The notes below the pieces were generated by a model. It had not been told where the DNA came from and ran no database searches. It saw nothing but the letters and a program-made list of their open reading frames with translations. Shown here piece after piece: positions 36,308-47,393 of a DNA stretch of 64,000 nucleotides; the stretch's first letter is position 1; each line of letters begins with the position of its first letter. The position numbers and the translations under genes were made by a program. This DNA comes from Gallaecimonas mangrovi. GTDB taxonomy: Bacteria; Pseudomonadota; Gammaproteobacteria; Enterobacterales; Gallaecimonadaceae. The stretch covers positions 1,185,501 through 1,249,500 of the forward strand of contig NZ_CP031416.1 in assembly GCF_003367375.1 (NCBI RefSeq), read 5' to 3'.

Positions 36308-36817
36308 TTGAAGAAGTCATTGATTGGTGCCGTTCTGGCTTTGGGTCTGACTGCCGGTATGGCGGCTCCTGCCTCTGCCGAAACCCGTATTGCTGTGATC
36401 GACATGGGTAAAATTTTCCAATCTCTGCCCCAACGTCAGCAGGTTGAAGAAAAGCTCAAGAAAGAGTTTAGCGATCGTATTGAAGACGTACGCAAGCTTG
36501 AAAAGCAGATGCAGGACATCCAAGAAAAAGCGCGCCGTGATTCTTCCATCATGACCGATACTCAAAAGACAGACATGTCTCGTAAGATGGAACAGCTGCA
36601 GGCAGATTATAAGCTCAAACGCAAAGCGCTTGACGAAGATATGCGCAGCGCCCAGGAAGATGAACGCAATAAATTACTTGCCACAATTCAAGATGCGGTG
36701 AATAAGGTCGCTAAGGGCAAGTATGACGTTGTTCTTCAAAGCGGCGCAGTAGCCTATACATCCAGCAATGTCGATATTTCCGATAAGGTCATTGCGCAGG
36801 TATCCAAAGGTAAGTAA
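36308..36817 (+). CDS. skp: Periplasmic chaperone Skp (OmpH)
   Basis: 169 aa from a TTG start at 36308, preceded by AAGGAG with 6-base spacing. This gives a proper signal peptide MKKSLIGAVLALGLTAG..ASA. The mature part is the long helical, basic tentacle of Skp (RIEDVRKLEKQMQDIQ, KLKRKALDEDM) and ends in the beta-type trimerisation segment. Skp holds unfolded outer-membrane proteins on the way to BamA. An upstream ATG in frame (36263) would mask the signal peptide and lies inside udp. Confidence 0.93.
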   Translation: MKKSLIGAVLALGLTAGMAAPASAETRIAVIDMGKIFQSLPQRQQVEEKLKKEFSDRIEDVRKLEKQMQDIQEKARRDSSIMTDTQKTDMSRKMEQLQADYKLKRKALDEDMRSAQEDERNKLLATIQDAVNKVAKGKYDVVLQSGAVAYTSSNVDISDKVIAQVSKGK

Positions 36818-36820
36818 TTC

Positions 36821-37858
36821 ATGGCATATAGCCTGGCCAAACTGGCCGAGCTGGTAGGCGCCGAAGTAAAAGGAGATGGCAACCTCAGCATTGAGCGGGT
36901 TGCCACCCTTGAAAGCGCAAGCCAAGGCCAGATAGCGTTTCTGGCTAACAGTAAATACCGTAAACACCTGGAACAAACCCAGGCTTCAGCGGTGATCCTA
37001 TCCGAGGCGGACTTGCCCTTTTGCAAGTCCGCCGCTTTAGTCATGAAGAACCCCTATTTGGGGTTTGCCAAAGTGGCGCAATTACTTGATACCACTCCGG
37101 CCCCCGCCGAAGGCGTGCATCCAACTGCGGTGATAAGCGACAGTGCCAGCGTGGCACCCAGCGCTAGCATTGGTGCCAATACCGTGATTGAAGCCGGCGC
37201 GGTTATTGGCGAAGGTACCGCTATTGGCCCTAATGGCTTTATCGGTAAAGGCACGCAGATAGGCGATAACTGCACTATTTGGAGTAACGTTGCCATTTAC
37301 CACGGTGTGTCGTTAGGTCATCACTGTAAAGTGCATGCGGGTGTGGTTATTGGTGCCGATGGCTTTGGCTATGCCAATGACAAAGGCAAGTGGGAAGCTA
37401 TTCCTCAAACCGGCGGCGTGCGTATTGGTGACGCCGTTGAAATCGGTGCTGGCACCACTATCGACCGTGGCGCTTTAGAAGATACCGTTATCGAAGACAA
37501 CGTCATTATCGATAACCAGGTGCAAATTGCCCATAACGTGGTGATTGGCACCGGTAGTGCGGTTGCCGGTACCACAGTGTTTGCGGGCTCCGTTACTGTT
37601 GGAAAATATTGTATCATTGGCGGCGCCTGCGCCATTGCCGGGCATTTAAGTATCGCCGACGGAACCACCATTACCGGTATGTCGATGGTGACCAAAGCCA
37701 TCAGCGAACCCGGTGTATACAGTTCCGGCACCCCAGCCCAGCCTAATCGCGAGTGGCGCAAGAGTGCAGCGCGCTTCCGCCAATTAGATGAGATGCACAG
37801 GCGGTTAAAAAGCCTGGAAGAGAAGCTGGCCGCCCTGGGGGGCGATACCAGCGAATAA
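36821..37858 (+). CDS. lpxD: UDP-3-O-(3-hydroxyacyl)glucosamine N-acyltransferase LpxD
   Basis: 345 aa. It adds the second 3-hydroxyacyl chain in lipid A synthesis. An N-terminal uridine-binding domain (1-100) is followed by a left-handed beta-helix of hexapeptide repeats and a C-terminal helix ([13 protein letters not shown]). The catalytic His is in [10 protein letters not shown]. It is 3 bases after skp. Confidence 0.96.
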   Translation: MAYSLAKLAELVGAEVKGDGNLSIERVATLESASQGQIAFLANSKYRKHLEQTQASAVILSEADLPFCKSAALVMKNPYLGFAKVAQLLDTTPAPAEGVHPTAVISDSASVAPSASIGANTVIEAGAVIGEGTAIGPNGFIGKGTQIGDNCTIWSNVAIYHGVSLGHHCKVHAGVVIGADGFGYANDKGKWEAIPQTGGVRIGDAVEIGAGTTIDRGALEDTVIEDNVIIDNQVQIAHNVVIGTGSAVAGTTVFAGSVTVGKYCIIGGACAIAGHLSIADGTTITGMSMVTKAISEPGVYSSGTPAQPNREWRKSAARFRQLDEMHRRLKSLEEKLAALGGDTSE

Positions 37859-37880
37859 TAGTGAGTGGACGACACCCAAC

Positions 37881-38333
37881 ATGACTGAAATGAATACCAT
37901 GGATATCCTCGAGGTGATGGAGCATTTGCCCCACCGCTATCCGTTCCTGCTGGTGGACAAGGTGGTTGATTACACCTTGGGTGAACGCCTGGTTGCCTTA
38001 AAAAATGTAACCATCAACGAGCCCTTTTTCCAAGGACACTTTCCGCAAAAGCCGGTTATGCCTGGTGTTTTGCTTATGGAAGCCATGGCCCAGGCCACGG
38101 GGATTTTGGCCTTTAAAACCGCCAATCAAAAACCCACCGACGGTGTGCTGTACTACTTTGCCGGTATCGATAACGCCCGTTTCAAGCAGCCCGTGGTGCC
38201 AGGTGATACCCTGATCTTTGAAGTGGAAATCGTCAAACTCAAAGCGGGCATCGGCAAATTCCATTGTAAGGCCACGGTTGATGGCAACCTGGTATGTGAA
38301 GCTGATCTGATGTGCGCCAAACGCGAGATCTGA
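37881..38333 (+). CDS. fabZ: 3-hydroxyacyl-[acyl-carrier-protein] dehydratase FabZ
   Basis: 150 aa hot-dog fold enzyme that dehydrates 3-hydroxyacyl-ACP. Catalytic His18 in LPHRYPF and Glu67 in [11 protein letters not shown] are present. ATGs at 37881, 37890 and 37899 are all possible; family alignment does not decide. It shares its precursor pool with LpxA and LpxD, which explains the clustering. Confidence 0.96.
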   Translation: MTEMNTMDILEVMEHLPHRYPFLLVDKVVDYTLGERLVALKNVTINEPFFQGHFPQKPVMPGVLLMEAMAQATGILAFKTANQKPTDGVLYYFAGIDNARFKQPVVPGDTLIFEVEIVKLKAGIGKFHCKATVDGNLVCEADLMCAKREI

Positions 38334-38335
38334 AC

Positions 38336-39106
38336 GTGATCGATCCTCAAGCTTTCGTACATCCCGAGGCAAAGCTCGGTAAAAACGTCAAAGTCGGCCC
38401 CTGGACTTACATCGGTGCAGACGTTGAGATCGGTGATGACACCGAGATCATGTCGCATGTGGTCATCAAGGGACCCACTGTTATTGGTAAGCGCAACCGT
38501 ATTTTCCAGTTCGCCTCCGTTGGTGAGGAGTGCCAGGATAAAAAATACAACGGTGAGCCTACGCGTCTGGTCATTGGCGATGACAACGTTATTCGTGAGT
38601 CTGTCACCATCCATCGCGGCACCGTGCAAGACCAAGGCCTGACCGCCATCGGCAGTAACTGCTTGTTGATGGCTTATGTTCACGTTGCTCATGATTGCAT
38701 CATCGGTGATAACGTAATCATGGCTAACTACTCGGCGCTGGCCGGGCATGCGCAATTAGGTGACTGGGCCATCATGGGTGGCCAAAGTGGCGTGCATCAG
38801 TTCTGCCGCGTCGGTGCCCATGCTTTTGTGGGGGCTTGTGCGCTGGTGGTACAAGATGTGCCGCCCTTTGTCACTTGCGCCGGTATGCGCGCTGAACCTT
38901 TTGGTATCAACTTTGAAGGCTTAAAGCGCCGCGGCTTCTCCAAAGACAGCTTGCAGGCACTGCGTAAGGCCTACAAAGCGCTTTACCGTCAAAACCTGAC
39001 CTTAGAGCAAGCCAAGGAAGAACTGGCTAAAATGGCCGCTGGCGAACCTGCTGTTGGCGAGCTGCTGGGCTTTATCGAAAAGTCAGAACGCGGCATTATT
39101 CGCTGA
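38336..39106 (+). CDS. lpxA: UDP-N-acetylglucosamine acyltransferase LpxA
   Basis: 256 aa. First step of lipid A synthesis, acylating UDP-GlcNAc. Hexapeptide beta-helix with catalytic His119 in VHVAHDC (H125 in E. coli numbering). The start is a GTG at 38336, two bases after the fabZ stop; the protein then begins [10 protein letters not shown] like other LpxA proteins. The open frame that runs back to 38312 lies inside fabZ. Confidence 0.95.
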   Translation: MIDPQAFVHPEAKLGKNVKVGPWTYIGADVEIGDDTEIMSHVVIKGPTVIGKRNRIFQFASVGEECQDKKYNGEPTRLVIGDDNVIRESVTIHRGTVQDQGLTAIGSNCLLMAYVHVAHDCIIGDNVIMANYSALAGHAQLGDWAIMGGQSGVHQFCRVGAHAFVGACALVVQDVPPFVTCAGMRAEPFGINFEGLKRRGFSKDSLQALRKAYKALYRQNLTLEQAKEELAKMAAGEPAVGELLGFIEKSERGIIR

Positions 39107-39113
39107 GGTGATC

Positions 39114-40241
39114 ATGTCCAAACCATTACGGGTGGGCATGATTGCAGGCGAGGCCTCCGGCGATCTGCTGGGGGCCGATCTGATGGCCTCTTTGCAGGCC
39201 CACCACCCCGACATTGAGTTTTTTGGTATCGGTGGCCCGCGCATGCAGGCCCTCGGCTTTGACAGCCTGTTCGATATGGAAGAACTGTCAATCATGGGCT
39301 TGGTGGAGGTTATCAAGCACTTGCCGCGACTGCTTCATGTCCGCAAAACCATTGTTAAGCATTTCCTCGATAACCCGCCGGATGTGTTTATTGGTATTGA
39401 TGCTCCCGACTTTAACCTCGGTGTTGAAAAGCGCTTGAAGGATAAGGGCATTAAAACCGTGCATTACGTTAGTCCGTCGGTATGGGCTTGGCGGGAAAAG
39501 CGTGTCTTTAAGGTGAAAGCCGCCACCGATTTGGTGCTGGCGCTGCTACCTTTCGAAAAAGCCTTTTACGACCGTTACCAACATCCTTGCGCCTTTGTTG
39601 GCCACCCGCTTGCTGACCGCATGCCGCTGGATGTTGACGTGCCTGGTGCCTGGCAAAAGCTAGGGCTTGATGAGCACCACCCCACCTTGGCGATTTTGCC
39701 TGGGTCCCGGGGCGGGGAAGTGGCGAGAATGGCGCCACTTTTTAAAGAGGCTGTGTTAAAGCTAAAGGCGGATAACCCGGCGCTGCACTTTTTAATTCCG
39801 GCAGCCAATGCTAAACGCCGCGAACAAATTGCAGCGGTCTTTAGTGATGTCAGTGATGTAACAGTGGTGGACGGCCAGGGCCGACAGGTAATGGTGGCAA
39901 GCGATGCGGTATTACTGGCATCGGGCACAGCTACCCTTGAAGCCATGCTGGCTAAAAAGCCGATGGTGGTTGCCTACCAGGTTCATCCCTTTACCTATTG
40001 GCTGGCGAAAAAGCTGGTGCGGGTAAAACGCTTTAGTTTGCCAAACCTCCTTGCCAACGACGACTGGGTGCCAGAGCTTATTCAAGATGACGCCACGCCA
40101 GAGCGTATTTTCGAAGCCGTCAAAGGTGCTCTAGGTGACGCCCAGGCGCAAAATCCGCAACGTTTTCGCGCCTTGCACCAAGATATCCGCCAAAACGCCT
40201 CAGAGCAGGCTGCCAAGGCCGTATTGGAGTTACTATGCTGA
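39114..40241 (+). CDS. lpxB: Lipid-A-disaccharide synthase LpxB
   Basis: 375 aa, GT19 glycosyltransferase joining two lipid X-type units. N-terminal [35 protein letters not shown] and LPGSRGGEV are diagnostic. ATG at 39114 with GAGGTG upstream. It overlaps rnhB by 7 bp. Confidence 0.96.
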   Translation: MSKPLRVGMIAGEASGDLLGADLMASLQAHHPDIEFFGIGGPRMQALGFDSLFDMEELSIMGLVEVIKHLPRLLHVRKTIVKHFLDNPPDVFIGIDAPDFNLGVEKRLKDKGIKTVHYVSPSVWAWREKRVFKVKAATDLVLALLPFEKAFYDRYQHPCAFVGHPLADRMPLDVDVPGAWQKLGLDEHHPTLAILPGSRGGEVARMAPLFKEAVLKLKADNPALHFLIPAANAKRREQIAAVFSDVSDVTVVDGQGRQVMVASDAVLLASGTATLEAMLAKKPMVVAYQVHPFTYWLAKKLVRVKRFSLPNLLANDDWVPELIQDDATPERIFEAVKGALGDAQAQNPQRFRALHQDIRQNASEQAAKAVLELLC

Positions 40242-40804
40242 TAGCCGGTGTCGATGAAGTCGGTCGTGGCCCTTTGGTCGGAGATGTGGTCACCGCCGCG
40301 GTGATTTTAGACCCCAACAATCCCATTGCCGGTCTTACCGATTCAAAAAAGCTCAGTGCCAAGCGCCGCGAAGCTTTGGCCATCGAAATTCGCGAAAAGG
40401 CGCTGGCGTGGTGTGTGGCGCGGGCAACCCCGGCCGAAATTGATGATATCAATATTTTTCAAGCCACCATGCTGGCCATGACCCGCGCTGTTGAAGGCTT
40501 GCCCCTAGCAGCCGACGAAGCGCTGATTGATGGCAACAAGGTGCCCAAGCTCAACATTCCAGCTCGGGCTATCGTTAAAGGCGACGCCTCAGAGCCAGCG
40601 ATTGGCGCGGCCAGCATTCTTGCCAAAGTGGCAAGGGATGCAGAAATGGTTGAATTGCATCAGCGCCACCCCCAGTATGGGTTTGATAAGCACAAGGGTT
40701 ACCCAACCGCCGAGCACCTGGCAAGGCTCAGCGAATTTGGGCCCATTGATGAGCACAGGCGCAGTTTTAAACCGGTGCGATTAGCACTGGGACTTCAGGC
40801 ATGA
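40235..40804 (+). CDS. rnhB: Ribonuclease HII
   Basis: 189 aa. It removes RNA from RNA/DNA hybrids, including single ribonucleotides. [15 protein letters not shown] contains the metal-binding Asp7 and Glu8; [11 protein letters not shown] and [18 protein letters not shown] complete the site. It overlaps both neighbours (7 bp with lpxB, ATGA with dnaE). Confidence 0.96.
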   Translation: MLIAGVDEVGRGPLVGDVVTAAVILDPNNPIAGLTDSKKLSAKRREALAIEIREKALAWCVARATPAEIDDINIFQATMLAMTRAVEGLPLAADEALIDGNKVPKLNIPARAIVKGDASEPAIGAASILAKVARDAEMVELHQRHPQYGFDKHKGYPTAEHLARLSEFGPIDEHRRSFKPVRLALGLQA

Positions 40805-43800
40805 CAACACCTCGTTTTATTCACCTTCGGGTACATTCTGACTTTTCTATGGCCGACGGTGTGGCCAAGGTTGGCCCCATTGTTAAAGAAGCCGAAAGCC
40901 AAGGTTTTCCGGCGCTAGCTATTACCGACCAAGGCAATATGTGCGGGCTGGTGCGCTTTTATGGCGCCGCCCACAGCGCCGGTATCAAGCCCATTGTTGG
41001 TGCCGACTTGTGGCTGCAAAGCGGCCCGATGGAAGATCAGCTCTATCGCCTAACGGTGCTATGCCAAGACAACGTCGGCTATCAGAACCTCACCATGCTG
41101 ATTTCCAAGTCTTACCTGCGTGGCCATGTGCAAGGCCGACCGGTGGTAGACAGGGACTGGCTGGCCCATCATAGCCAGGGGCTGATTTTACTTTCCGGTG
41201 GCAAGGAAGGGGACGTTGGCGTTGGCTTACTTAAAGGCAACACCGCGCTGGTGGACGATGCTGTCGCATTTTACCAGAAGTATTTTCCCAATCGGTTTTT
41301 CTTAGAACTGCTGCGTACCGGCCGAACCGACGAAGAAAACTACCTGCATTACGCGGTCGAGCTTGCTCAGCAACAAGGTTTACCAGTGGTTGCCACCAAT
41401 GAAGTGGTGACCTTAAAAAAAGACGATTTTGACGCCCACGAAACGCGGGTGGCTATTCGTGACGGTTACGTCCTTGCGGACCCCAACCGCCCCAAACGCT
41501 ACAGCAGCGAACAATATTTAAAATCGGCGCAGGAAATGGCAGAACTGTTTTCTGACATTCCCTCTGCCCTTGAAAACACCGTAGAAATTGCCAAACGCTG
41601 TAATGTCACCATTCGTCTGGGCGAATACTTCCTACCCAATTTTCCCACCGGCGATTTGAGCATTGAAGACTATTTGGTCAAGGTCTCCGAAGATGGCTTG
41701 GAAGATCGCTTAAAATTTCTGTTCCCGGATGAAAAAGTCCGGGCAGAAAAACGCGGCGAATACGATGAACGCCTGAAAATCGAGCTGGGCGTTATCAACC
41801 AAATGGGCTTTCCCGGCTATTTTCTTATCGTAATGGAGTTTATCCAGTGGTCGAAGGATAACGACATTCCTGTTGGTCCTGGGCGTGGTTCCGGTGCCGG
41901 TTCTTTGGTGGCCTATGCGCTTAAGATAACCGACTTAGACCCACTGGAATTTGACTTACTGTTCGAACGCTTCTTGAACCCAGAACGGGTGTCCATGCCC
42001 GACTTTGACGTCGACTTTTGCATGGACAAACGCGATCAGGTTATCGACCACGTTGCCGAGCTTTATGGCCGCGACGCGGTATCGCAAATTATCACCTTCG
42101 GTACCATGGCCGCCAAAGCGGTGGTGCGGGACGTGGGCCGGGTGATGGGCCACCCTTACGGCTTTGTAGACCGTATCTCCAAGCTCATTCCGGGCGACCC
42201 GGGCATGACCCTTAAAAAAGCCTTTGAGGAAGAACCGCGCCTGCAAGAGGTGTACGACGCCGACGAAGAAGTGCGCGCCGTGATTGATATGGCGCGAAAA
42301 CTTGAAGGCGTTACCCGTAATGCCGGTAAACACGCCGGTGGCGTGGTGATTGCGCCCACCACCATTACCGACTTTGCACCCATTTATTGCGATGACCAGG
42401 GCAATCACCCGGTTACGCAGTTTGATAAAAACGACGTTGAATACGCCGGGCTGGTTAAGTTCGACTTCTTGGGTCTAAGAACCCTGACCATTATTGACTG
42501 GGCGCTGGAAATGATTAACCCGCGCCTGGAAAAACAAGGCAAAGCGCCGGTTGATATTGCTGCCATTCCATTGGATGACCGCTACAGCTTTAAAAAGCTA
42601 TTAAACGCGGAAACCACCGCGGTGTTCCAGCTGGAATCGCGGGGCATGAAGGAGCTGATTAAGCGCCTTAAACCCGACTGTTTCGAAGACATGATAGCCC
42701 TGGTGGCGCTGTTTCGGCCCGGGCCTTTGCAGTCTGGCATGGTGGATAACTTTATCGACCGTAAGCACGGCCGCGAAGACATCTCTTACCCCGATGCCCA
42801 GTATCAGCATGAAAGCCTAAAACCCATTCTTGACCCGACGTACGGCATCATCCTCTACCAAGAACAGGTGATGCAGATAGCCCAGGTTCTGGCCGGGTAT
42901 AGCCTCGGCGGCGCCGACCTTTTGCGCCGTGCCATGGGTAAGAAAAAGCCCGAAGAGATGGCCAAGCAGCGTTCAACCTTTGAAGAGGGCGCTATCGCCA
43001 ACGGGGTTGACGGCGAACTGGCAATGAAGATCTTCGATTTGGTGGAGAAATTTGCCGGTTACGGTTTTAACAAGTCGCACTCCGCCGCTTACGCCTTGGT
43101 GTCGTATCAAACGCTGTGGTTAAAGGCGCATTTCCCTGCCGAATTTATGGCCGCGGTAATGTCGGCGGATATGGACAACACCGACAAGATAGTCACCCTT
43201 GTTGATGAAGTACGCCGCCTTGGCTTGACCATGCTGCCGCCGGATGTAAACGTCGGTCTTTATAAATTTACCGTCAATGACCAAGGTGAAGTCATTTACG
43301 GTATCGGCGCTATCAAAGGGGTAGGGGAAGGCCCTATTGAAGCCATTCTTGAAGCCCGTAAAGACGGCCCCTTTAGCGACCTTTTTGATTTTTGTAACCG
43401 GGTAGACATCAAGCGGGTTAATCGCCGGGTGCTAGAAAAACTGGTGCAAGCCGGCGCCATGGACAAATTAGGCCCGATAAAAGGCAGCCTTAAAGGCCGC
43501 CTGGGTGAGCAGCGGGCACGGCTATTTGCCACCTTGCCTGAGGCCATTAAGGCCGCAGACCAACACGCCAAAGCCGAAAGTATTGGCCAAGGCGATTTGT
43601 TTGGCTTGGTCAACGAAAGCCCGGACGATAACCAGCAAACCTTTGCCACAGCCCCTTCCTGGCCTGATGAGCAATGGCTAATGGGTGAGCGCGAAACCCT
43701 GGGGCTTTACCTGTCAGGGCACCCTATCGATCGCTATTTACCTGAATTAAAACACCTTGTTCGTTCAAGACTTAGCGATGTACAGCCGACTCCTAAAGGA

Positions 43801-44304
43801 GGGAGTGTTGTATTGTCGGGGCTGGTTTTAGCGGTTCGGCCGATGATCAACAAGCGTAATGGCAAGCGTTGGGGTATTGTTACCCTCGACGATGGTTCAG
43901 CACGCCTCGATGTCATGCTATATGCTGACACTTACGAGCAATATCAGGACCTTTTAGCGCCAGATCTGGTATTGGTTGTGGAAGGACAGGTCAGCTTTGA
44001 TGACTTTTCCGGGGGTTATAGAATGACGGCACGCAATGTGATGACCATCACTCAAGCCCGTGAACGCCATGCCCGAGGGCTCAAACTGCAAATTGGAGGG
44101 CAAGTACAACCAGAGCAATTGCTCGATGTGCTTGAACCTTTTAGCCAGGGCACTTGCCCTGTGACCTTGAGTCTGACCAATCAGCAGGCCCAAGGGGAGC
44201 TGAAATTAGGTGTAAAATGGCGGGTAATGCCAGAAGATGCCTTGCTCCACCAATTGGGTACCTTATTGGGGAAAGAAGCAGTTACGCTTCAGTATGACGC
44301 TTAA
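40801..44304 (+). CDS. dnaE: DNA polymerase III alpha subunit
   Basis: 1167 aa, replicative polymerase of the C family. The N-terminal PHP domain starts [13 protein letters not shown]. The polymerase active site Asp401 and Asp403 are in PDFDVDF, with Asp555 in [10 protein letters not shown], the same numbers as in E. coli. Then come the fingers, the tandem helix-hairpin-helix, the OB fold (about 985-1080) and the C-terminal tau-binding region. Start overlaps the rnhB stop (ATGA). Confidence 0.98.
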   Translation: MTTPRFIHLRVHSDFSMADGVAKVGPIVKEAESQGFPALAITDQGNMCGLVRFYGAAHSAGIKPIVGADLWLQSGPMEDQLYRLTVLCQDNVGYQNLTMLISKSYLRGHVQGRPVVDRDWLAHHSQGLILLSGGKEGDVGVGLLKGNTALVDDAVAFYQKYFPNRFFLELLRTGRTDEENYLHYAVELAQQQGLPVVATNEVVTLKKDDFDAHETRVAIRDGYVLADPNRPKRYSSEQYLKSAQEMAELFSDIPSALENTVEIAKRCNVTIRLGEYFLPNFPTGDLSIEDYLVKVSEDGLEDRLKFLFPDEKVRAEKRGEYDERLKIELGVINQMGFPGYFLIVMEFIQWSKDNDIPVGPGRGSGAGSLVAYALKITDLDPLEFDLLFERFLNPERVSMPDFDVDFCMDKRDQVIDHVAELYGRDAVSQIITFGTMAAKAVVRDVGRVMGHPYGFVDRISKLIPGDPGMTLKKAFEEEPRLQEVYDADEEVRAVIDMARKLEGVTRNAGKHAGGVVIAPTTITDFAPIYCDDQGNHPVTQFDKNDVEYAGLVKFDFLGLRTLTIIDWALEMINPRLEKQGKAPVDIAAIPLDDRYSFKKLLNAETTAVFQLESRGMKELIKRLKPDCFEDMIALVALFRPGPLQSGMVDNFIDRKHGREDISYPDAQYQHESLKPILDPTYGIILYQEQVMQIAQVLAGYSLGGADLLRRAMGKKKPEEMAKQRSTFEEGAIANGVDGELAMKIFDLVEKFAGYGFNKSHSAAYALVSYQTLWLKAHFPAEFMAAVMSADMDNTDKIVTLVDEVRRLGLTMLPPDVNVGLYKFTVNDQGEVIYGIGAIKGVGEGPIEAILEARKDGPFSDLFDFCNRVDIKRVNRRVLEKLVQAGAMDKLGPIKGSLKGRLGEQRARLFATLPEAIKAADQHAKAESIGQGDLFGLVNESPDDNQQTFATAPSWPDEQWLMGERETLGLYLSGHPIDRYLPELKHLVRSRLSDVQPTPKGGSVVLSGLVLAVRPMINKRNGKRWGIVTLDDGSARLDVMLYADTYEQYQDLLAPDLVLVVEGQVSFDDFSGGYRMTARNVMTITQARERHARGLKLQIGGQVQPEQLLDVLEPFSQGTCPVTLSLTNQQAQGELKLGVKWRVMPEDALLHQLGTLLGKEAVTLQYDA

Positions 44305-44333
44305 GGCGAAGCTTTCAGGATAACGGATACAAC

Positions 44334-45290
44334 ATGAGCCTTAACTTTTTAGATTTTGAACAACCTATCGCTGAATTGCTGGCCCAAATTGAGGAGCTCA
44401 GAGCGGTAGGAGATAACAACGGTGTTGATCTCAATCTGAGCGAAGAGATTGGCCGTTTGAATGACAAATGCGATGAACTCACCAAAAAGCTGTTCAGCGA
44501 TTTAACGCCTTGGCAAGTTGCCCAACTGGCCCGCCATCCGCAACGCCCATACAGCTACGACTACATCAAGCATATCTTCACCGAATTCGACGAATTGGCC
44601 GGTGACCGAGCCTTTGCCGACGACAAAGCCATTGTTGGCGGTATTGCCCGCCTTGACGGTGAGCCGGTAATGGTGATTGGCCACCAAAAAGGCCGCGATG
44701 TGCGCGAGCGTACCAAGCGCAACTTTGGCATGCCGCGCCCGGAAGGTTACCGCAAGGCACTGCGACTGATGCAAATGGCCGAGCGCTTTAAAATGCCCAT
44801 TTTGACCTTTATCGATACCCCCGGTGCCTACCCGGGTGTTGGCGCTGAAGAGCGCGGGCAAAGTGAAGCCATTGCCCATAACTTAAAAGTGATGGCCACC
44901 TTAAAGGTACCGGTTATCTGTACTGTTATTGGCGAAGGCGGCTCTGGTGGCGCTCTGGCCATTGGCGTGGGCGACCGCGTTAATATGCTGCAGTACTCCA
45001 CCTATTCGGTTATTTCCCCGGAAGGTTGCGCCTCCATTCTTTGGAAAAGCGCTGATAAAGCCAGCACTGCGGCTGAAGCCATGGGTATTACTGCTCAGCG
45101 TCTTAAAGAGCTTAACTTGATTGATTCCGTGGTTGATGAGCCTTTGGGCGGTGCCCACCGCAACCCAACCCTGATGGCCGAGCGCCTGAAAGCCCGCTTG
45201 CTGGCCGACCTTAATGGCCTTCGCGATCTTGACGGTGACACCTTGCTCGACAAGCGCTATGAGCGCCTGATGGGGTACGGCTACTGCTAA
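44334..45290 (+). CDS. accA: Acetyl-CoA carboxylase carboxyltransferase alpha subunit
   Basis: 318 aa. With AccD it transfers the carboxyl group from biotin to acetyl-CoA, giving malonyl-CoA. [18 protein letters not shown] at the N-terminus, [19 protein letters not shown] and [15 protein letters not shown] are characteristic. It is 29 bp after dnaE, and its stop shares a base with the tilS start. Confidence 0.97.
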   Translation: MSLNFLDFEQPIAELLAQIEELRAVGDNNGVDLNLSEEIGRLNDKCDELTKKLFSDLTPWQVAQLARHPQRPYSYDYIKHIFTEFDELAGDRAFADDKAIVGGIARLDGEPVMVIGHQKGRDVRERTKRNFGMPRPEGYRKALRLMQMAERFKMPILTFIDTPGAYPGVGAEERGQSEAIAHNLKVMATLKVPVICTVIGEGGSGGALAIGVGDRVNMLQYSTYSVISPEGCASILWKSADKASTAAEAMGITAQRLKELNLIDSVVDEPLGGAHRNPTLMAERLKARLLADLNGLRDLDGDTLLDKRYERLMGYGYC

Positions 45291-46558
45291 TGCAGTCGGT
45301 ACTTCGCGCCCTTGATGAACAACTGGGCCCCCGTCTTGGCGGGGGCTCTGTCGTTTTAGCCCTTTCCGGTGGCCTTGACTCAATGGTGCTTCTAAAAGGG
45401 CTGGCGCTGTGGCGGCAACAGCATCAACGTTTCCCGTTAAAAGCAGTGCATGTGCACCATGGCCTGTCAGCCAATGCTGACAGCTGGGCCGAGCACTGTC
45501 AGCAACAGTGCGACCAAGTTAAGGTGCCGCTATCGGTGGTGCGGTTAAGTCTTAACAAAGGCCCGCGGCAAAGCCTGGAAGCGCTCGCCAGAGAAGCGCG
45601 CTATAGGGTGCTGGAAAGCGCCATGCAGCCCGGCGACCTGTTGCTTACCGCCCACCATTTAGACGACCAGGCCGAAACTTTTTTACTGGCCGCCCGTCGC
45701 GGCGCCGGGCTGGAAGGGCTTTGTGCCATGCCAGTTGCCCGCCCTTTTGGCCCTGGCACTTTGTTAAGGCCGCTACTGCAACTTAGTCGCCAACAGTTGG
45801 AAGTGGCGGCCGAAGGGCTTGACTGGGTGGAGGACGAGTCGAATCTCGATACCCGCTTTGACCGCAACTTTTTGCGCCAAGAACTGTTACCCAAAGCCGA
45901 GGCTCGGCTTGCCGGTTTCAGCCAAGGGCTTGCCCGCAGCGCCAGCTTATTACAGCAGCAACTTCCCGCTCAGACATGGCTTATTGAACAAGCACTTGAA
46001 CGTTACGTTAGTAGCGATGGTAGTTTGAATATTAACGCTGTCCCGGCTGATGTGGCCCCCTTGCTGATTAAAGCCTGGGCGCAGCATTTGGCTGTGAAAG
46101 TCAGTCATAACCTCTTGGCAGAAATGCTTGCTCAGCAAAGCGCTGCGAGTGATGCCTTGGTGCGGGTTGGTCCTTTCGGGCGTTTCCAAGGGCGCTGGTA
46201 TTGGGTTCCCGATACCTTGAGCTGGCAGCGGCCGGTGATTAATTGGCAGCGCGGCGGCGGTGTTAGCGTGCCTGCAGGTAGCGATTGGCACTGTAATTTA
46301 CCGGGCAGTAAACGCTTTCACCCGTCTGACAGAAATAAAGCCCGGACCTTAAAAAAGCTTTGGCAGGAGTGGGGTATTCCACCCTGGTTAAGGGCAACCT
46401 GGCCAGTACTGGTAAGCCCTGATGGCGATATTATTGCCGTTGCCGGGTTAGCACTCTCTAAAGACCATGTAAGTGAGGCGGGGCTAATGCCCGTTTGGCA
46501 AGCCCCACCTGTTTATCAGCCTTTTCTCAGGCAGCCACGACCGGCGTCTTTGGCCTGA
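45290..46558 (+). CDS. tilS: tRNA(Ile)-lysidine synthase TilS
   Basis: 422 aa. It converts C34 of tRNA-Ile(CAU) to lysidine using ATP. N-ATPase PP-loop SGGLDS (26-31). Family segments HVHHGLSANADSW and LLTAHHLDDQAETFLL follow. C-terminal substrate domain present. Start coupled to accA (TAATG). Its last 43 bp overlap the convergent diguanylate cyclase gene. Confidence 0.94.
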   Translation: MQSVLRALDEQLGPRLGGGSVVLALSGGLDSMVLLKGLALWRQQHQRFPLKAVHVHHGLSANADSWAEHCQQQCDQVKVPLSVVRLSLNKGPRQSLEALAREARYRVLESAMQPGDLLLTAHHLDDQAETFLLAARRGAGLEGLCAMPVARPFGPGTLLRPLLQLSRQQLEVAAEGLDWVEDESNLDTRFDRNFLRQELLPKAEARLAGFSQGLARSASLLQQQLPAQTWLIEQALERYVSSDGSLNINAVPADVAPLLIKAWAQHLAVKVSHNLLAEMLAQQSAASDALVRVGPFGRFQGRWYWVPDTLSWQRPVINWQRGGGVSVPAGSDWHCNLPGSKRFHPSDRNKARTLKKLWQEWGIPPWLRATWPVLVSPDGDIIAVAGLALSKDHVSEAGLMPVWQAPPVYQPFLRQPRPASLA

Positions 46559-47355
46559 TAAAGTGCAGCATCAGCACGGGTTTGCAGGGCGCGCGGGTGC
46601 TCGCCCGGCTGCCACTGGGCCAGGCCCATACTAACGCCAATGTTGTGACTCGCTAAAAAGTCGTTACTTTTCAGCGCTTCTAGTAAGCGTTCAGCCAAGG
46701 CTTCGGCGCCTTCCTGGTCGGTGTCAGGCAGTAGAATGGCAAATTCATCGCCCCCTAACCGAAAACACAGATCCTCGGTACGCGCTTGTGCTTTCATCAC
46801 GTGGGCAACGCGGAACAAAATGGAGTCGCCCCGCTGGTGGCCATAAACATCGTTTACCGGCTTAAAGTTATCTAAATCCAATAGCAGTAAACAAAAGGCA
46901 TGCTGGTGACGGTCAGAACGTGCCACTAAGCGCTGCTCAACTTCGGCAAAAGCGGTGCGATTGCCAAGGCCGGTTAACTGGTCCGTTCTCGCCTGGTTAA
47001 TGGCTTGCTGGTGTACTAAGGCATTGGTCAGTGCCGGTACTAAGGCGTCGTGCCAGTGTTCCAGTAACTGTTCTTGCCACAGGCTCAGTGGACCCTTTAG
47101 TTGATAGAAAATGCCTTCCAGCGCTGGGTGGTCATGAGTCAGATAGCGCTCGGTGTTACCCGCTCGCCACTGCAAACGCAGATCGGGGTGTACAAAAATG
47201 CCGGCAAGGGGGAGGCAATGTTTTGCCAGGGCGGCAAAACGCATTATCACTTGTTGAGGCTCTAATGTCTGATACAGGCTAATGACATCCTCCGCTTTTG
47301 GCGTCACCACCAACTGCGGATTTAATGCTTGTGCCTTAACGGGATGGTATTGCAT
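46516..47355 (-). CDS. Diguanylate cyclase (GGDEF)
   Basis: 279 aa from the ATG at 47355, which has GAGGG 7 bases upstream (an in-frame ATG at 47382 lacks one). The N-terminal about 110 residues have no membrane segment and no domain I recognise. The C-terminal GGDEF domain is intact: GGDEF in RLGGDEFAILLP (about 201-205), with an RTED I-site five residues upstream. Expected to make c-di-GMP under product inhibition. It is probably cotranscribed with the patatin gene upstream; the open frame ends 11 bp before it. Overlaps tilS 3' end. Confidence 0.85.
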   Translation of the reverse strand: MQYHPVKAQALNPQLVVTPKAEDVISLYQTLEPQQVIMRFAALAKHCLPLAGIFVHPDLRLQWRAGNTERYLTHDHPALEGIFYQLKGPLSLWQEQLLEHWHDALVPALTNALVHQQAINQARTDQLTGLGNRTAFAEVEQRLVARSDRHQHAFCLLLLDLDNFKPVNDVYGHQRGDSILFRVAHVMKAQARTEDLCFRLGGDEFAILLPDTDQEGAEALAERLLEALKSNDFLASHNIGVSMGLAQWQPGEHPRALQTRADAALYQAKDAGRGCLRKG

Positions 47356-47393
47356 ATCAATGCCCTCATAACCACTTGGCATATTGAAAGCAA

